In this document: positions 1-8,400 of the stretch, one piece after another | How positions within the stretch are numbered: position 1 is the first letter of the stretch | Layout: every line of letters starts with the position of its first letter | Made by a program: the position numbers and the translations under genes | The notes under the pieces: model-generated | What the model was told of the DNA's origin: nothing | The model's database searches: none | Seen by the model: only the letters and a program-made list of their open reading frames with translations | Source: Sulfuritalea sp. | GTDB taxonomy: Bacteria; Pseudomonadota; Gammaproteobacteria; Burkholderiales; Rhodocyclaceae | Direction: 5' to 3' | Assembly: GCA_016712985.1 (NCBI GenBank) | Contig: JADJQA010000052.1 | Coordinates: forward strand, 1 to 35,931 | DNA: 35,931 nucleotides

Positions 1-1
1 C

Positions 2-250
2 ACTTTCGTGAATACCAATGACGGTGCGCTCGAAGCCGCAAAGAGAGGGTTTGGCCTGACGCGGCTGATTTCCTATCAGGTGGCCAACGAACTGGCCGCC
101 GGCACGCTCAAGACGGTGCTAGCCGATTTTGAAGAAGCATCGATGCCGGTTCATGTAATTCATCGCGAGGGCCGTCACGGATCGGCCAAGGTCCGCAGCT
201 TCGTCGATTTGGCCGTCGACAAATTGAGAGCAGACAAGGCATTGCAGTGA
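2..250 (+). CDS. LysR-family transcriptional regulator, C-terminal part (5' end outside window)
   Basis: The open frame enters from the left edge and ends at the TGA at 248-250. The visible 82 or so residues (NDGALEAAKRGFGLTRL, SYQVANELAAGTL, PVHVIHREGRHGSAKVRSFV) match the last part of the LysR substrate-binding domain, which senses a small effector and sits C-terminal to a winged-helix DNA-binding domain. That helix-turn-helix domain would lie before the window. LysR regulators often control a divergent neighbour, but that side is not visible, so no target can be named. The internal ATG near base 14 is not a true start. Confidence 0.85.
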   Translation, partial: TFVNTNDGALEAAKRGFGLTRLISYQVANELAAGTLKTVLADFEEASMPVHVIHREGRHGSAKVRSFVDLAVDKLRADKALQ

Positions 251-786
251 AGTAGCGTCCGCGGCTGTTGCTGACCTTCCGCGCAACGCCGCGATCATTG
301 GTTCTGCCAGCAATGGCCGGGCTTATTGTCAGCGTGCCAATTTTTCTTGAACGGCAGCTTCGTCTGGTCTTCAACTCCGGACGCGAGTGCCAGCAATGCC
401 GCCGTCACGGCGAAAAGGAAAGCAGCCGGTCGAGAGTTGATAGTCTTGGTTGTGTGAATGACGGGTCTTGGCCGTCAAGGCAGTGTCGATAACCTTTTGC
501 TTGCCGAAAACCGGCCGTTCAGGTGGGCCAGAGGACACATCGACTATTCAAATTGGAAGGCCACATCGAGTGGCCGGATATGGCCGGGTCCGGCCCGCCA
601 GCAAATCCTACCCAGCGTCCGCAACCGCTGCTTATGCGGACATCCGTGCAACAAGCCAGGAACGGCTGGTCAGGCCTATCGTTGGAAGCTTGATGTCCCG
701 CTTTCGTATCCCCTGCGTTTGCCCTCCGGCGGCTGTTAAAAAGACTCGGCGCGGGCGGTACAGCGGTGCATCCGGTGCCGCCGGCC
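251..786. other. Intergenic stretch, no recognisable gene
   Basis: This 536-base gap separates the LysR tail from the convergent DMT exporter. Short open frames exist on both strands, but none has a convincing ribosome binding site or a recognisable domain. Small GC-rich hairpins are present, for example GGCCAC/GTGGCC at 559-575 and GGCCGGA/TCCGGCC at 572-595. They could terminate either convergent transcript, but no T-run follows them. Confidence 0.4.
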
Positions 787-1683
787 TCATCCGATCTGCT
801 CCGCGCGCCGCAGCGCTCCGACCAGCCCCGTCCATTGATGCAGCAGCAGCCCGCCGGCGATCAGCGCCGCGCCGAGCCAGACGCGCGCACCGATTTCCTC
901 GCCGTTCAGCATCTGCCCGAGCAGAAGCGCGAGCACCGGCGTGATCAGCGTGATCAGCGCCACGCGGCCGGCTTCCATGTGCCGGATCACGTAGAAGTAA
1001 AGCGCGAAGCCGAGCACCGAGCCGAACACACCGAGGTAGGCGACGGCCGCACCGGCGCGTAGCGGCAGTCCGGCCGGCACGCTGCCCTCGGCGAGCCACC
1101 AGACCAGGCCGAACAGCGGCAGCGAGACGGCGAGCGTGCCGGCCGTGGTCGCCAGCGGCGGGCTGTCGTCGCCGATGCGCTTGATCCACACCAGGCTGGC
1201 GGAATAGATCAGCACGGCAAGCAGCAGCGCGGCCAGCCCAAGCCCCGCCTGCGTGCCGCCGGCGCCCTCGCCCTGGGCGAAGATGGTCGCGAGGCCCGCC
1301 AGTCCCAGCGTCATGCCGGCGAGGCGCAGCGGCGTCAGAGCGCGCTCGCCCAGCCACAGCGCCGCGAGCACGCTGGTCACCAGCGGCGAGAGGCCGAACA
1401 GCACCGAGATCAGCCCGGAATGGACGTGGCGCGCGCCCCAGTAGGTGAGCGTCATCGCGCCGAAGAGGCCGAGCCCGCCAACCAGGTAGCTGCGCCGGGC
1501 GCGCGGGTGCAGCGGGAAGCCGATGCGCCAGACGGCCAGCAGCAGCGCGGCGAGCGCGACACCGATCACCATGCGGGCGAAGACGGCGAAGGCGAAGCCG
1601 GCACCCTGGATGCTCCACTGGATCGCCAGCGGCGTGGTGGACCAGATGAGGATGATGCCGAGATAGGCGGCGGGGACGGACAT
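787..1683 (-). CDS. DMT superfamily (EamA domain) transporter
   Basis: This is a 298-residue integral membrane protein with about ten hydrophobic segments in two EamA repeats, the usual size for drug/metabolite transporters. Typical motifs are visible: IILIWSTTPLAIQWS in helix 1, SVLFGLSPLVTSVLAALWLGE near the end of repeat 1, and LITLITPVLALLLGQMLNGE in repeat 2. The start is the ATG at 1683, preceded by AGGAG; a longer in-frame extension upstream has no such signal and a non-membrane composition. Members export amino acids or other metabolites from the cytoplasm, but the substrate cannot be read from sequence. It stands alone on the minus strand. Confidence 0.88.
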   Translation of the reverse strand: MSVPAAYLGIILIWSTTPLAIQWSIQGAGFAFAVFARMVIGVALAALLLAVWRIGFPLHPRARRSYLVGGLGLFGAMTLTYWGARHVHSGLISVLFGLSPLVTSVLAALWLGERALTPLRLAGMTLGLAGLATIFAQGEGAGGTQAGLGLAALLLAVLIYSASLVWIKRIGDDSPPLATTAGTLAVSLPLFGLVWWLAEGSVPAGLPLRAGAAVAYLGVFGSVLGFALYFYVIRHMEAGRVALITLITPVLALLLGQMLNGEEIGARVWLGAALIAGGLLLHQWTGLVGALRRAEQIG

Positions 1684-2044
1684 GGTGGCTCCTGCACAAT
1701 CTGCCGCCCGGTGGGACGGCACAACGAAACGGGCCGCGCGACTTGTGGCCGCGCGGCCCGGACCAGACTGCAATGACGCTATCGACTCAGTGTCGTTCCG
1801 GTCGCCGATGCCACATGGGCCACGCGCGGGACATGATTCGCCACAGTCGCGCGACGCGAGCGGCGGCAAGAACGGAAGAGTGATGATGGAAGGCCATGAC
1901 CCGATTGTGCGGGGACCTGCTGGCCTATGTCAAACGCCGTGCGCCGAGGTCCGCGCGTTCCCCGGGTCCCCGTGCGGAATTCCAACAGCGGCGTGAAAGT
2001 CGGCGTCAGCGGGACGGCGGGACAAGCGCGCACGGCCCCGAGGA
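1684..2044. other. Intergenic stretch upstream of the DMT exporter
   Basis: No gene is supported here. The stretch carries the 5' leader of the exporter (minus strand) and the region downstream of brnA. Its one clear structure is the hairpin at 1731-1759. Open frames through it have no ribosome binding site and no family resemblance. Confidence 0.4.
1731..1759 (-). promoter_or_regulatory. Perfect 10-bp hairpin in the leader of the DMT exporter
   Basis: GGGCCGCGCG at 1731-1740 and CGCGCGGCCC at 1750-1759 form a perfect 10-bp stem with a 9-base loop, 48 bases upstream of the exporter start. On the exporter strand the stem is followed by TTTCGTT, so it could act as a weak attenuator or an mRNA-stabilising stem. 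The structure is seen directly; the role is a guess. Confidence 0.3.
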
Positions 2045-2311
2045 TCAGTGGCTGTGCAGTTTTTCCCGCAGCCAGACCTTGATCAAGGATTGGCAAGGTA
2101 CGTCGCGCGCATTGGCGGCCGCCTTGATCGAGTCGAGCAGATGCTGCGGCAGGCGCAACGAGATGGTTCGGGTCGTTGGCTTGAGATTCGGCAGCACGAC
2201 GCGCTTTGCTTTCGACCAGTCGACATGCGCCGTCGAATCCTGGCTTTCCCAGAACGCGCGCTCTTCGGCCTCGCTGGCGAAGCGGGGAATGGCTTTAGTC
2301 GGCTTGCTCAT
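2045..2311 (-). CDS. brnA: BrnA-family antitoxin (type II TA), partner toxin truncated
   Basis: This 88-residue protein has the BrnA layout. A polar N-terminal region (IPRFASEAEERAFWESQDST, then DWSKAKRVVLPNLKP) would bind the toxin. A C-terminal ribbon-helix-helix (TISLRLPQHLLDSIKAAANARDVPCQSLIKVWLREKL) binds DNA. BrnA neutralises the BrnT ribonuclease and represses its own promoter. The start at 2311 follows AAGGAGC. Only the last 24 codons of brnT precede it, overlapping by 17 bases as in intact brnTA operons, so this is an orphan antitoxin. The normal promoter upstream of brnT is gone. It lies 62 bases after ureG on the same strand and may be expressed by read-through. Confidence 0.85.
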   Translation of the reverse strand: MSKPTKAIPRFASEAEERAFWESQDSTAHVDWSKAKRVVLPNLKPTTRTISLRLPQHLLDSIKAAANARDVPCQSLIKVWLREKLHSH

Positions 2312-2369
2312 AAATCGTTCGCTCCTTGCGATGCATGTCGCGGGCCGAAATCACCCGAATCAGGCTGCC
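2295..2369 (-). pseudogene. brnT: BrnT toxin remnant (last 24 codons)
   Basis: Reading on the minus strand into the TGA at 2295-2297 gives GSLIRVISARD then MHRKERTIYEQAD. This is the conserved C-terminal strand and helix of BrnT ribonuclease toxins (IRVISAR-M-RKER--YE). Upstream, homology stops within a few bases of the ureG stop codon, so the urease cluster end and the toxin gene have been joined and about three quarters of the toxin is lost. The missing part carries most of the catalytic fold, so no activity is expected. Confidence 0.75.
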
Positions 2370-2373
2370 TGCT

Positions 2374-3017
<644 letters not shown>

Positions 3018-3021
<4 letters not shown>

Positions 3022-3746
3022 GATCTGAACAGCCTCGAATACTGGGTTTCGTGGCGCGCGCAGGCAATGGCAAAGCCCGGCGCGAAGTTGGAATATTCCT
3101 CTTCCGCGAGAGTCAATGCGCGCTCCACCGCGACGGGCAAGCGGCTGCCGATTTCCTGCAAGAGGCGCTGGCCGGCGGCCTGTCCGAGGGGTACGGCCTT
3201 CAGCGCGGCCATGGTCTGGTTTTCCGCCCAGCTCCAGAGCCAGGCTGTGAGCGCCGCAGACAGCGGAATCCGCCAGGCGGCCGCCGCGCAGCTCCAGACC
3301 AGCGCATAGCTGCCGCGGAAAGCATCGCGCTGTTCCGGCGGGATCGCAAGTGCATCGAGCAAATCCGCCGGGAAGTCGCCAAGCTCATGCAGCAGGCGCT
3401 GCATCGAATAGCCCATTTGCAGAGTCTCGGCGCGCAGCTCGGCAGTCTCGCGAGTGGCGAGATACTGCGCATCCAGTTCCAGCGCCGCGTCGCTGTCGCC
3501 GGCTGTCCATGCCTCGATCATGCGCGCCAGCAGCGGCGCTTCGCAGCGGCCGAGGTTCCATTCGAGCTGGTCGCCGATCCATGTCAGCGCGCCGGCCTCG
3601 TCTTGCACCATGCCGGCTTCGACCGCCCATTCCAAGCCCTGCGAATAGGTATAGGCGCCCACCGGCAGCGCGGGACTGGCAAGTTGCAACAGGCGGGCGA
3701 GGGAGGCCTTCCTCCCGGCCTCCTCCGAAGGGGCTAACGTATGCAC
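3018..3746 (-). CDS. ureF: Urease accessory protein UreF
   Basis: UreF forms part of the UreD-UreF-UreG complex and acts as a fidelity factor in nickel insertion. The signature LLQLASPALPVGAYTYSQGL lies near the N-terminus, followed by the all-alpha body (ETLQMGYSMQRLLHEL, ALVWSCAAAAWRIPL, ENQTMAALKAVPLGQAAGQRLL) ending in ARHETQYSRLFRS. There is no ATG before the conserved region. I chose the GTG at 3746, with GAGG four bases upstream; a TTG at 3758 is also in frame. The first residues are encoded by one copy of a 17-bp direct repeat (3732-3748), so the native start seems to have been replaced. The ureE gene ends about 290 bases upstream across a repeat-filled spacer. Confidence 0.92.
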
Positions 3747-3748
3747 AC
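3732..3748. repeat. 17-bp direct repeat, copy 1
   Basis: GGCTAACGTATGCACAC here matches GGCTAGCGTATGCACAC at 3863-3879 in 16 of 17 positions. This copy covers the presumed start of ureF. The pair brackets a short segment with hairpin repeats between ureE and ureF, as expected if a small mobile or repetitive element was inserted with flanking duplications. Confidence 0.6.
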
Positions 3749-3773
3749 GACCTCGCAAGCAGTTGATTTTCCA

Positions 3774-3798
3774 CCCCTCTCCCCTTGTGGGAGAGGGG
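3774..3798. repeat. Perfect 10-bp inverted repeat in the ureE-ureF spacer
   Basis: CCCCTCTCCC (3774-3783) and GGGAGAGGGG (3789-3798) pair perfectly around CTTGT. Related C/T-rich tracts recur at about 3837-3860. It resembles dispersed intergenic repeats common in betaproteobacteria. It could weaken transcription between ureE and ureF, but no T-run makes it a clear terminator. Confidence 0.5.
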
Positions 3799-3862
3799 CC
3801 GGGGGAGAGGGCGCGGGACGAAGAATCAACGGCTTACCCCTCTCCCTAACCCTCTCCCGCAA

Positions 3863-3879
3863 GGCTAGCGTATGCACAC
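3863..3879. repeat. 17-bp direct repeat, copy 2
   Basis: This is the second copy of the repeat at 3732-3748, with one mismatch and 131 bases between starts. Between it and ureE are the dispersed ATTCCGGC repeat (3889-3915) and a GCCGCCC/GGGCGGC hairpin (4008-4024). Confidence 0.6.
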
Positions 3880-3888
3880 ATCTCTCCC

Positions 3889-3915
3889 GTCATTCCGGCG
3901 CAGGCCGGAATCCAG
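3889..3915. repeat. Dispersed palindromic repeat (ATTCCGGC...GCCGGAAT), copy 1
   Basis: The 27-base unit reads GTC, ATTCCGGC, four bases, GCCGGAAT, CCAG. The same unit occurs at 12116-12142, 17498-17521, 17565-17588 and 24958-24984, always outside intact genes and in both orientations. This REP-like palindrome is probably a non-autonomous element or a remnant of one. Confidence 0.7.
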
Positions 3916-4038
3916 TGGACGGGGACCGCAAAACATCGATTTACCCTGTATGTCTTGGCTTTTCTTGCCGAAGACCGTCCCGAAGTCCATCGCCTCAGCT
4001 TGGCTGCGCCGCCCTTGGGGCGGCCCTGCGGGCGGCGC

Positions 4039-4542
4039 TCATCGCGGCTGGAAGTGATCGTGAATCTTCGGCCGGACGCGGGCCAATTCGCCTTCGCCGC
4101 CGCTGGCGCCATGGGCTCCATGGTGGCCATAGGCCCCTGCCTCCGGCTCAAAGGGGGCTTCGATCTGGATAACCGGCAAGCCGAGGCCGCGGACCATCTC
4201 ACCCAATACATGGTCTTGCGCGAAACGCAGGCGTCCCGCCCGGATCTCCACGGCGACATGGCGGTTGCCCAGATGGTAGGCGGCGCGCGCCAGTTGCAGC
4301 GGATCATGGCTTGCCGCTTCCATCAGCATCTCCGGTGCGGCGACGACTTCGACCACCCGACCATCGTTGCCGAGCAGACGGTCGCCGCCGCGCAGCACCC
4401 GTCCGCGTTCGAGGAACAGGCCGGCCTCCTCGCCGCTGGCCAGCCGCGTGCGCAGGCGGCTCTTGCAGCGGCTCTCGAAGGGCAGCGGCAACCGTTCACA
4501 GGCGGCGGCGCCGTCAGGCGCGCAGGCTTCGATCAGCAGCAT
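4039..4542 (-). CDS. ureE: Urease accessory nickel metallochaperone UreE
   Basis: UreE binds Ni(II) and hands it to UreG for urease activation. The 167-residue protein has the N-terminal peptide-binding domain (LLIEACAP, LPLPFESRCKSRLRTRLASGEEAGLFLERG) and the metal-binding domain (ASHDPLQLARAAYHLGNRHVAVEI, with the conserved GNRH). A histidine-containing tail (GHHGAHGASGG, KIHDHF) follows. The ATG at 4542 is preceded by GGAGG; an in-frame extension upstream is arginine-rich and unlike UreE. It starts 28 bases after the alpha/beta hydrolase stop, so the two are cotranscribed. Downstream, repeats separate it from ureF. Confidence 0.95.
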   Translation of the reverse strand: MLLIEACAPDGAAACERLPLPFESRCKSRLRTRLASGEEAGLFLERGRVLRGGDRLLGNDGRVVEVVAAPEMLMEAASHDPLQLARAAYHLGNRHVAVEIRAGRLRFAQDHVLGEMVRGLGLPVIQIEAPFEPEAGAYGHHGAHGASGGEGELARVRPKIHDHFQPR

Positions 4543-4570
4543 CGGTGCGGCCTCCGGCCCAATTCCGCTC

Positions 4571-5374
4571 CTACTCCGGCAGCGACTCGCCGCGGAAAAA
4601 TGCCAGCGCCAGCGCGTCGACGGCCGGAGGGTTCTCCAGCGGCGCGGCATGGCCAACGCCGGGAATCACGCGCAGCCGCGCACCCGGTATGCCCGTCTGC
4701 AGCAGCCTGGCGTGGTGCAGCGGCGTGAAGCGGTCTTCGTCGCCGACGATGACCAGGGTCTCGGCGCGGATGTCCTTCAGCCGGGCGCGTAGGTCGTGGT
4801 CGAGCACGCCCATCATCATCGCCTTGGTACCGGGCCAGGGCAGCGCCTCGGCGGCCTTTTCGAGCACCGGGATCAGCGACGCGGCAAGCCTCAGGAAGGT
4901 GGCGCCAAAGGTGACCGGCAGCATGACGCGAAAACGCAGTTGGGTGCCACCCACCTCCCAGGCCTGCACAACGACGTCATGGAGCGCGCGATTGACCTCG
5001 TCGGACCAGGCGAAGGTATCGGCCAACAGCAGCCTGCCGAGCTTGTCCGGGTATTGCAGCGCGAAGTGCTGCGCGACGATGCCGCCGTAGGAAACCCCGA
5101 AGACATCGGTCCTCGCGATGCCCAGCTTGTCGAGCAGGTGGGCCAGGTCATCGGCCTGGCGCGACAGCGGGTAGACCTCCTCGTCGCCCCCCACGGTCTG
5201 GCCCTGGCCGCGCATGTCGAGCAGCAGCACGCGAAAGTGCGGCGAAAAGTCCTTTACCTGGGCCGCCCACGCGACGGTGCTCATGGTCAGGCCGTTGAGC
5301 AGGGTAATGGTTTCGGCGCCCTCGCCGTGGAGTTCGTAGTAGCACTTGACGTCGCCGAGGTCGATGTGGGGCAT
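4571..5374 (-). CDS. Alpha/beta hydrolase inside the urease cluster
   Basis: This 267-residue protein has the alpha/beta-hydrolase fold and no signal peptide. Visible are the oxyanion-hole region LLNGLTMST (25-33), the strand LLLDMRGQGQT (50-60), the nucleophile elbow GVSYGG with Ser95, a probable acid Asp214 in GDEDRFTP, and His242 in GVGHAAPLENP, giving a complete triad. The ATG at 5374 follows AGAGGAGA. It begins 13 bases after the ureC stop and ends 28 bases before ureE, so it sits in the transcription unit. It is not a standard urease gene. Ester, lactone or amide substrates are possible; I cannot tell which. A link to urea metabolism is inferred only from position. Confidence 0.88.
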   Translation of the reverse strand: MPHIDLGDVKCYYELHGEGAETITLLNGLTMSTVAWAAQVKDFSPHFRVLLLDMRGQGQTVGGDEEVYPLSRQADDLAHLLDKLGIARTDVFGVSYGGIVAQHFALQYPDKLGRLLLADTFAWSDEVNRALHDVVVQAWEVGGTQLRFRVMLPVTFGATFLRLAASLIPVLEKAAEALPWPGTKAMMMGVLDHDLRARLKDIRAETLVIVGDEDRFTPLHHARLLQTGIPGARLRVIPGVGHAAPLENPPAVDALALAFFRGESLPE

Positions 5375-5387
5375 GGTGTTTCTCCTC

Positions 5388-7112
<1,725 letters not shown>

Positions 7113-7139
7113 GGTCCGATTCTAAATGCCATCGCCGGA

Positions 7140-7667
7140 CTATTCACGCTCCGCAAGCTTCAGGGCAGCTTCGACAGTCGTCAGCGACAAGACCAGCGAA
7201 CGCGGGTCATCCAGCAAGGGAAGCGCGCCATAGGCCTCGTACCAGGCAGCCACGCGAGCGTTTTTGGCATCGATCAGCAGCGCGACACCGCCGACCTCGG
7301 CCGCTGCGCGGATGCAGCGACGTCCGGCAGCGAGCAATAGTTGCCCGCCCAGGCTTTGGCCTTGCGCCGCCAGGTCCACAGCCAGGCGGCCGAGGCGAAA
7401 TACCGGCACTTTGTAGCGGGCCAGGCCCTTTTTCACCAACGCAGGCGTGCGCGCATAGTCGATCGAGGCCGGACCGAGGCTGTAGAAGCCCAGAACGCGC
7501 CTGGCATCATCGACCGGCGTGGCGACGAAGGTTTTCGCGCCGCCGCGTTCGTGGCTCTGCCGTGCGTGGCGCCGCAGGAACTCGTTGAGTTCCGCATCGC
7601 CACAATCGAAAGCGTCGCGCTCGTGGGATTTCGAGATCGGCGCCTCACGCCAATCGGGCAATTTCAC
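7140..7667 (-). CDS. GNAT-family toxin of a DUF1778/GNAT (TacAT-like) TA pair
   Basis: This 175-residue GNAT acetyltransferase belongs to the TacT/AtaT/KacT type, which acetylates aminoacyl-tRNA and blocks translation. Family features are the opening ISKSHERDAFDCGDAELNEFL, the core strand VFRLGRLAVDL, the acetyl-CoA loop AAQGQSLGGQLLLAA (Q/R-x-x-G-x-G/A form), VGGVALLIDAKN, and the WYEAYGA segment with the conserved tyrosine. Its start overlaps the antitoxin stop by 4 bases. It ends 27 bases before ureC. The sequence looks intact and probably active. A bacterial GNAT unrelated to toxins is unlikely given the DUF1778 partner. Confidence 0.88.
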   Translation of the reverse strand: MKLPDWREAPISKSHERDAFDCGDAELNEFLRRHARQSHERGGAKTFVATPVDDARRVLGFYSLGPASIDYARTPALVKKGLARYKVPVFRLGRLAVDLAAQGQSLGGQLLLAAGRRCIRAAAEVGGVALLIDAKNARVAAWYEAYGALPLLDDPRSLVLSLTTVEAALKLAERE

Positions 7668-7942
7668 GCGCGTTTCGGCATGCGGCGTGCCGCCGCCGCA
7701 AGCTTGGCGGTGGGTCGCGGCGGGTTCTCCAACACCTCCAGCACCCGCAGGCTGTCGCGCTCCGACAGCGTCAGGCGCTCGGCCCTCTCGATGACCTTGC
7801 GCGCAGCATCCAGTGCATGGCGCAGGACAAAATCGGTCATATCGGTGTGTTCGAGCGCAACTGCGTGCATCAGCGTCGCCTTGTCGTCCGCACGGACGCG
7901 CAGGGCAAGCCGGCTGTTATCTTCAACGATGGCACGGGGCAT
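7664..7942 (-). CDS. DUF1778 (TacA-like) antitoxin
   Basis: This 92-residue protein has an N-terminal ribbon-helix-helix (SRLALRVRADDKATLMHAVALEHTDMTDFVLRHALDAARKVIE) and a C-terminal toxin-binding tail (LTLSERDSLRVLEVLENPPRPTAKL), the DUF1778 layout. It neutralises the downstream GNAT toxin and with it represses the operon. I chose the ATG at 7942 because AAGGAGA precedes it at good spacing; an ATG at 7966 is also in frame but lies within the probable operator. The pair sits where ureB should adjoin ureC. Confidence 0.87.
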   Translation of the reverse strand: MPRAIVEDNSRLALRVRADDKATLMHAVALEHTDMTDFVLRHALDAARKVIERAERLTLSERDSLRVLEVLENPPRPTAKLAAAARRMPKRA

Positions 7943-7957
7943 GAAGGTCTCCTTGGT

Positions 7958-7978
7958 TGTACGCATTCAAATGGTACA
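7958..7978 (-). promoter_or_regulatory. Probable TA operator, TGTAC-N11-GTACA
   Basis: TGTAC (7958-7962) and GTACA (7974-7978) form an inverted repeat with an 11-base spacer, 15 bases upstream of the antitoxin start. Ribbon-helix-helix antitoxins of this type autorepress by binding palindromes overlapping their promoter, so this is the best operator candidate. The palindrome is seen; the function is inferred. Confidence 0.45.
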
Positions 7979-8071
7979 TCGGGACGGCAGGCGCCGCAAC
8001 CGGGTTTGCCGCGCCGAGCGTCGCCAATCACCGGTGACGGCTGGTTACACACGGCCCTGCAACGAGGGTCT

Positions 8072-8215
8072 TCACTTCAACACCCCTTGGATCTTGCCTT
8101 GAAAGCCATACACCTTGCGCTCGCCGGCGTGGTCGGCCTGCTCGACGGTACGCCTCTGCCCCGGCTCGAAGCGCACCGCCATGCCGGTGGCGATGTTGAG
8201 CCACATGCCGCGCGC
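8072..8215 (-). pseudogene. ureB: Decayed second copy of the ureB 3' end
   Basis: The minus strand encodes 47 residues ending in GERKVYGFQGKIQGVLK and a stop, preceded by ARGMWLNIATGMAVRFEPGQ. They align without gaps to the end of the intact UreB at 11705-12013, with 37 of 47 identical. Upstream of this point homology is lost, and no start codon or ribosome site is present. It lies on the ureC-proximal side of the insertion that separates ureB from ureC, so it marks where the original junction used to be. Confidence 0.85.
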
Positions 8216-8227
8216 CGAACTCGGTGG

Positions 8228-8271
8228 AATAAAGCAGAAGGCCGCTGTCGAGCATGTGCTCGACAGCGGCC
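8228..8271 (-). terminator. Strong hairpin terminator after the acylase gene
   Basis: GGCCGCTGTCGAGCA (8240-8254) and its exact complement at 8257-8271 form a 15-bp perfect inverted repeat with two central bases. On the minus strand it is followed by the T-rich tract TTCTGCTTTATT. Placed 130 bases past the acylase stop, it should end that transcript and separate it from the TA pair and ureC. Confidence 0.6.
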
Positions 8272-8400
8272 GGGGACTACGAAATGCTGCCTAAGACCGG
8301 GAACAGGTATCGGCCGGTGAGCCAATCGACGGTGGCGAAATGCCTGCCGTCAGGCTCATTTCGGAACGAAGCTCTCGATGCCGAGGGCGCTGCTCGCCAC

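Noticed and set aside
458..739. 93-codon plus-strand frame in the first intergenic gap
   Set aside because: No ribosome site, no recognisable domain, and codon use unlike neighbours.
1779..2096. 105-codon minus-strand frame upstream of the DMT exporter
   Set aside because: No start signal or family; composition fits non-coding GC-rich DNA.
3846..4307. Minus-strand frame across the ureE end and the repeats
   Set aside because: It is ureE read in another frame plus repeat sequence.
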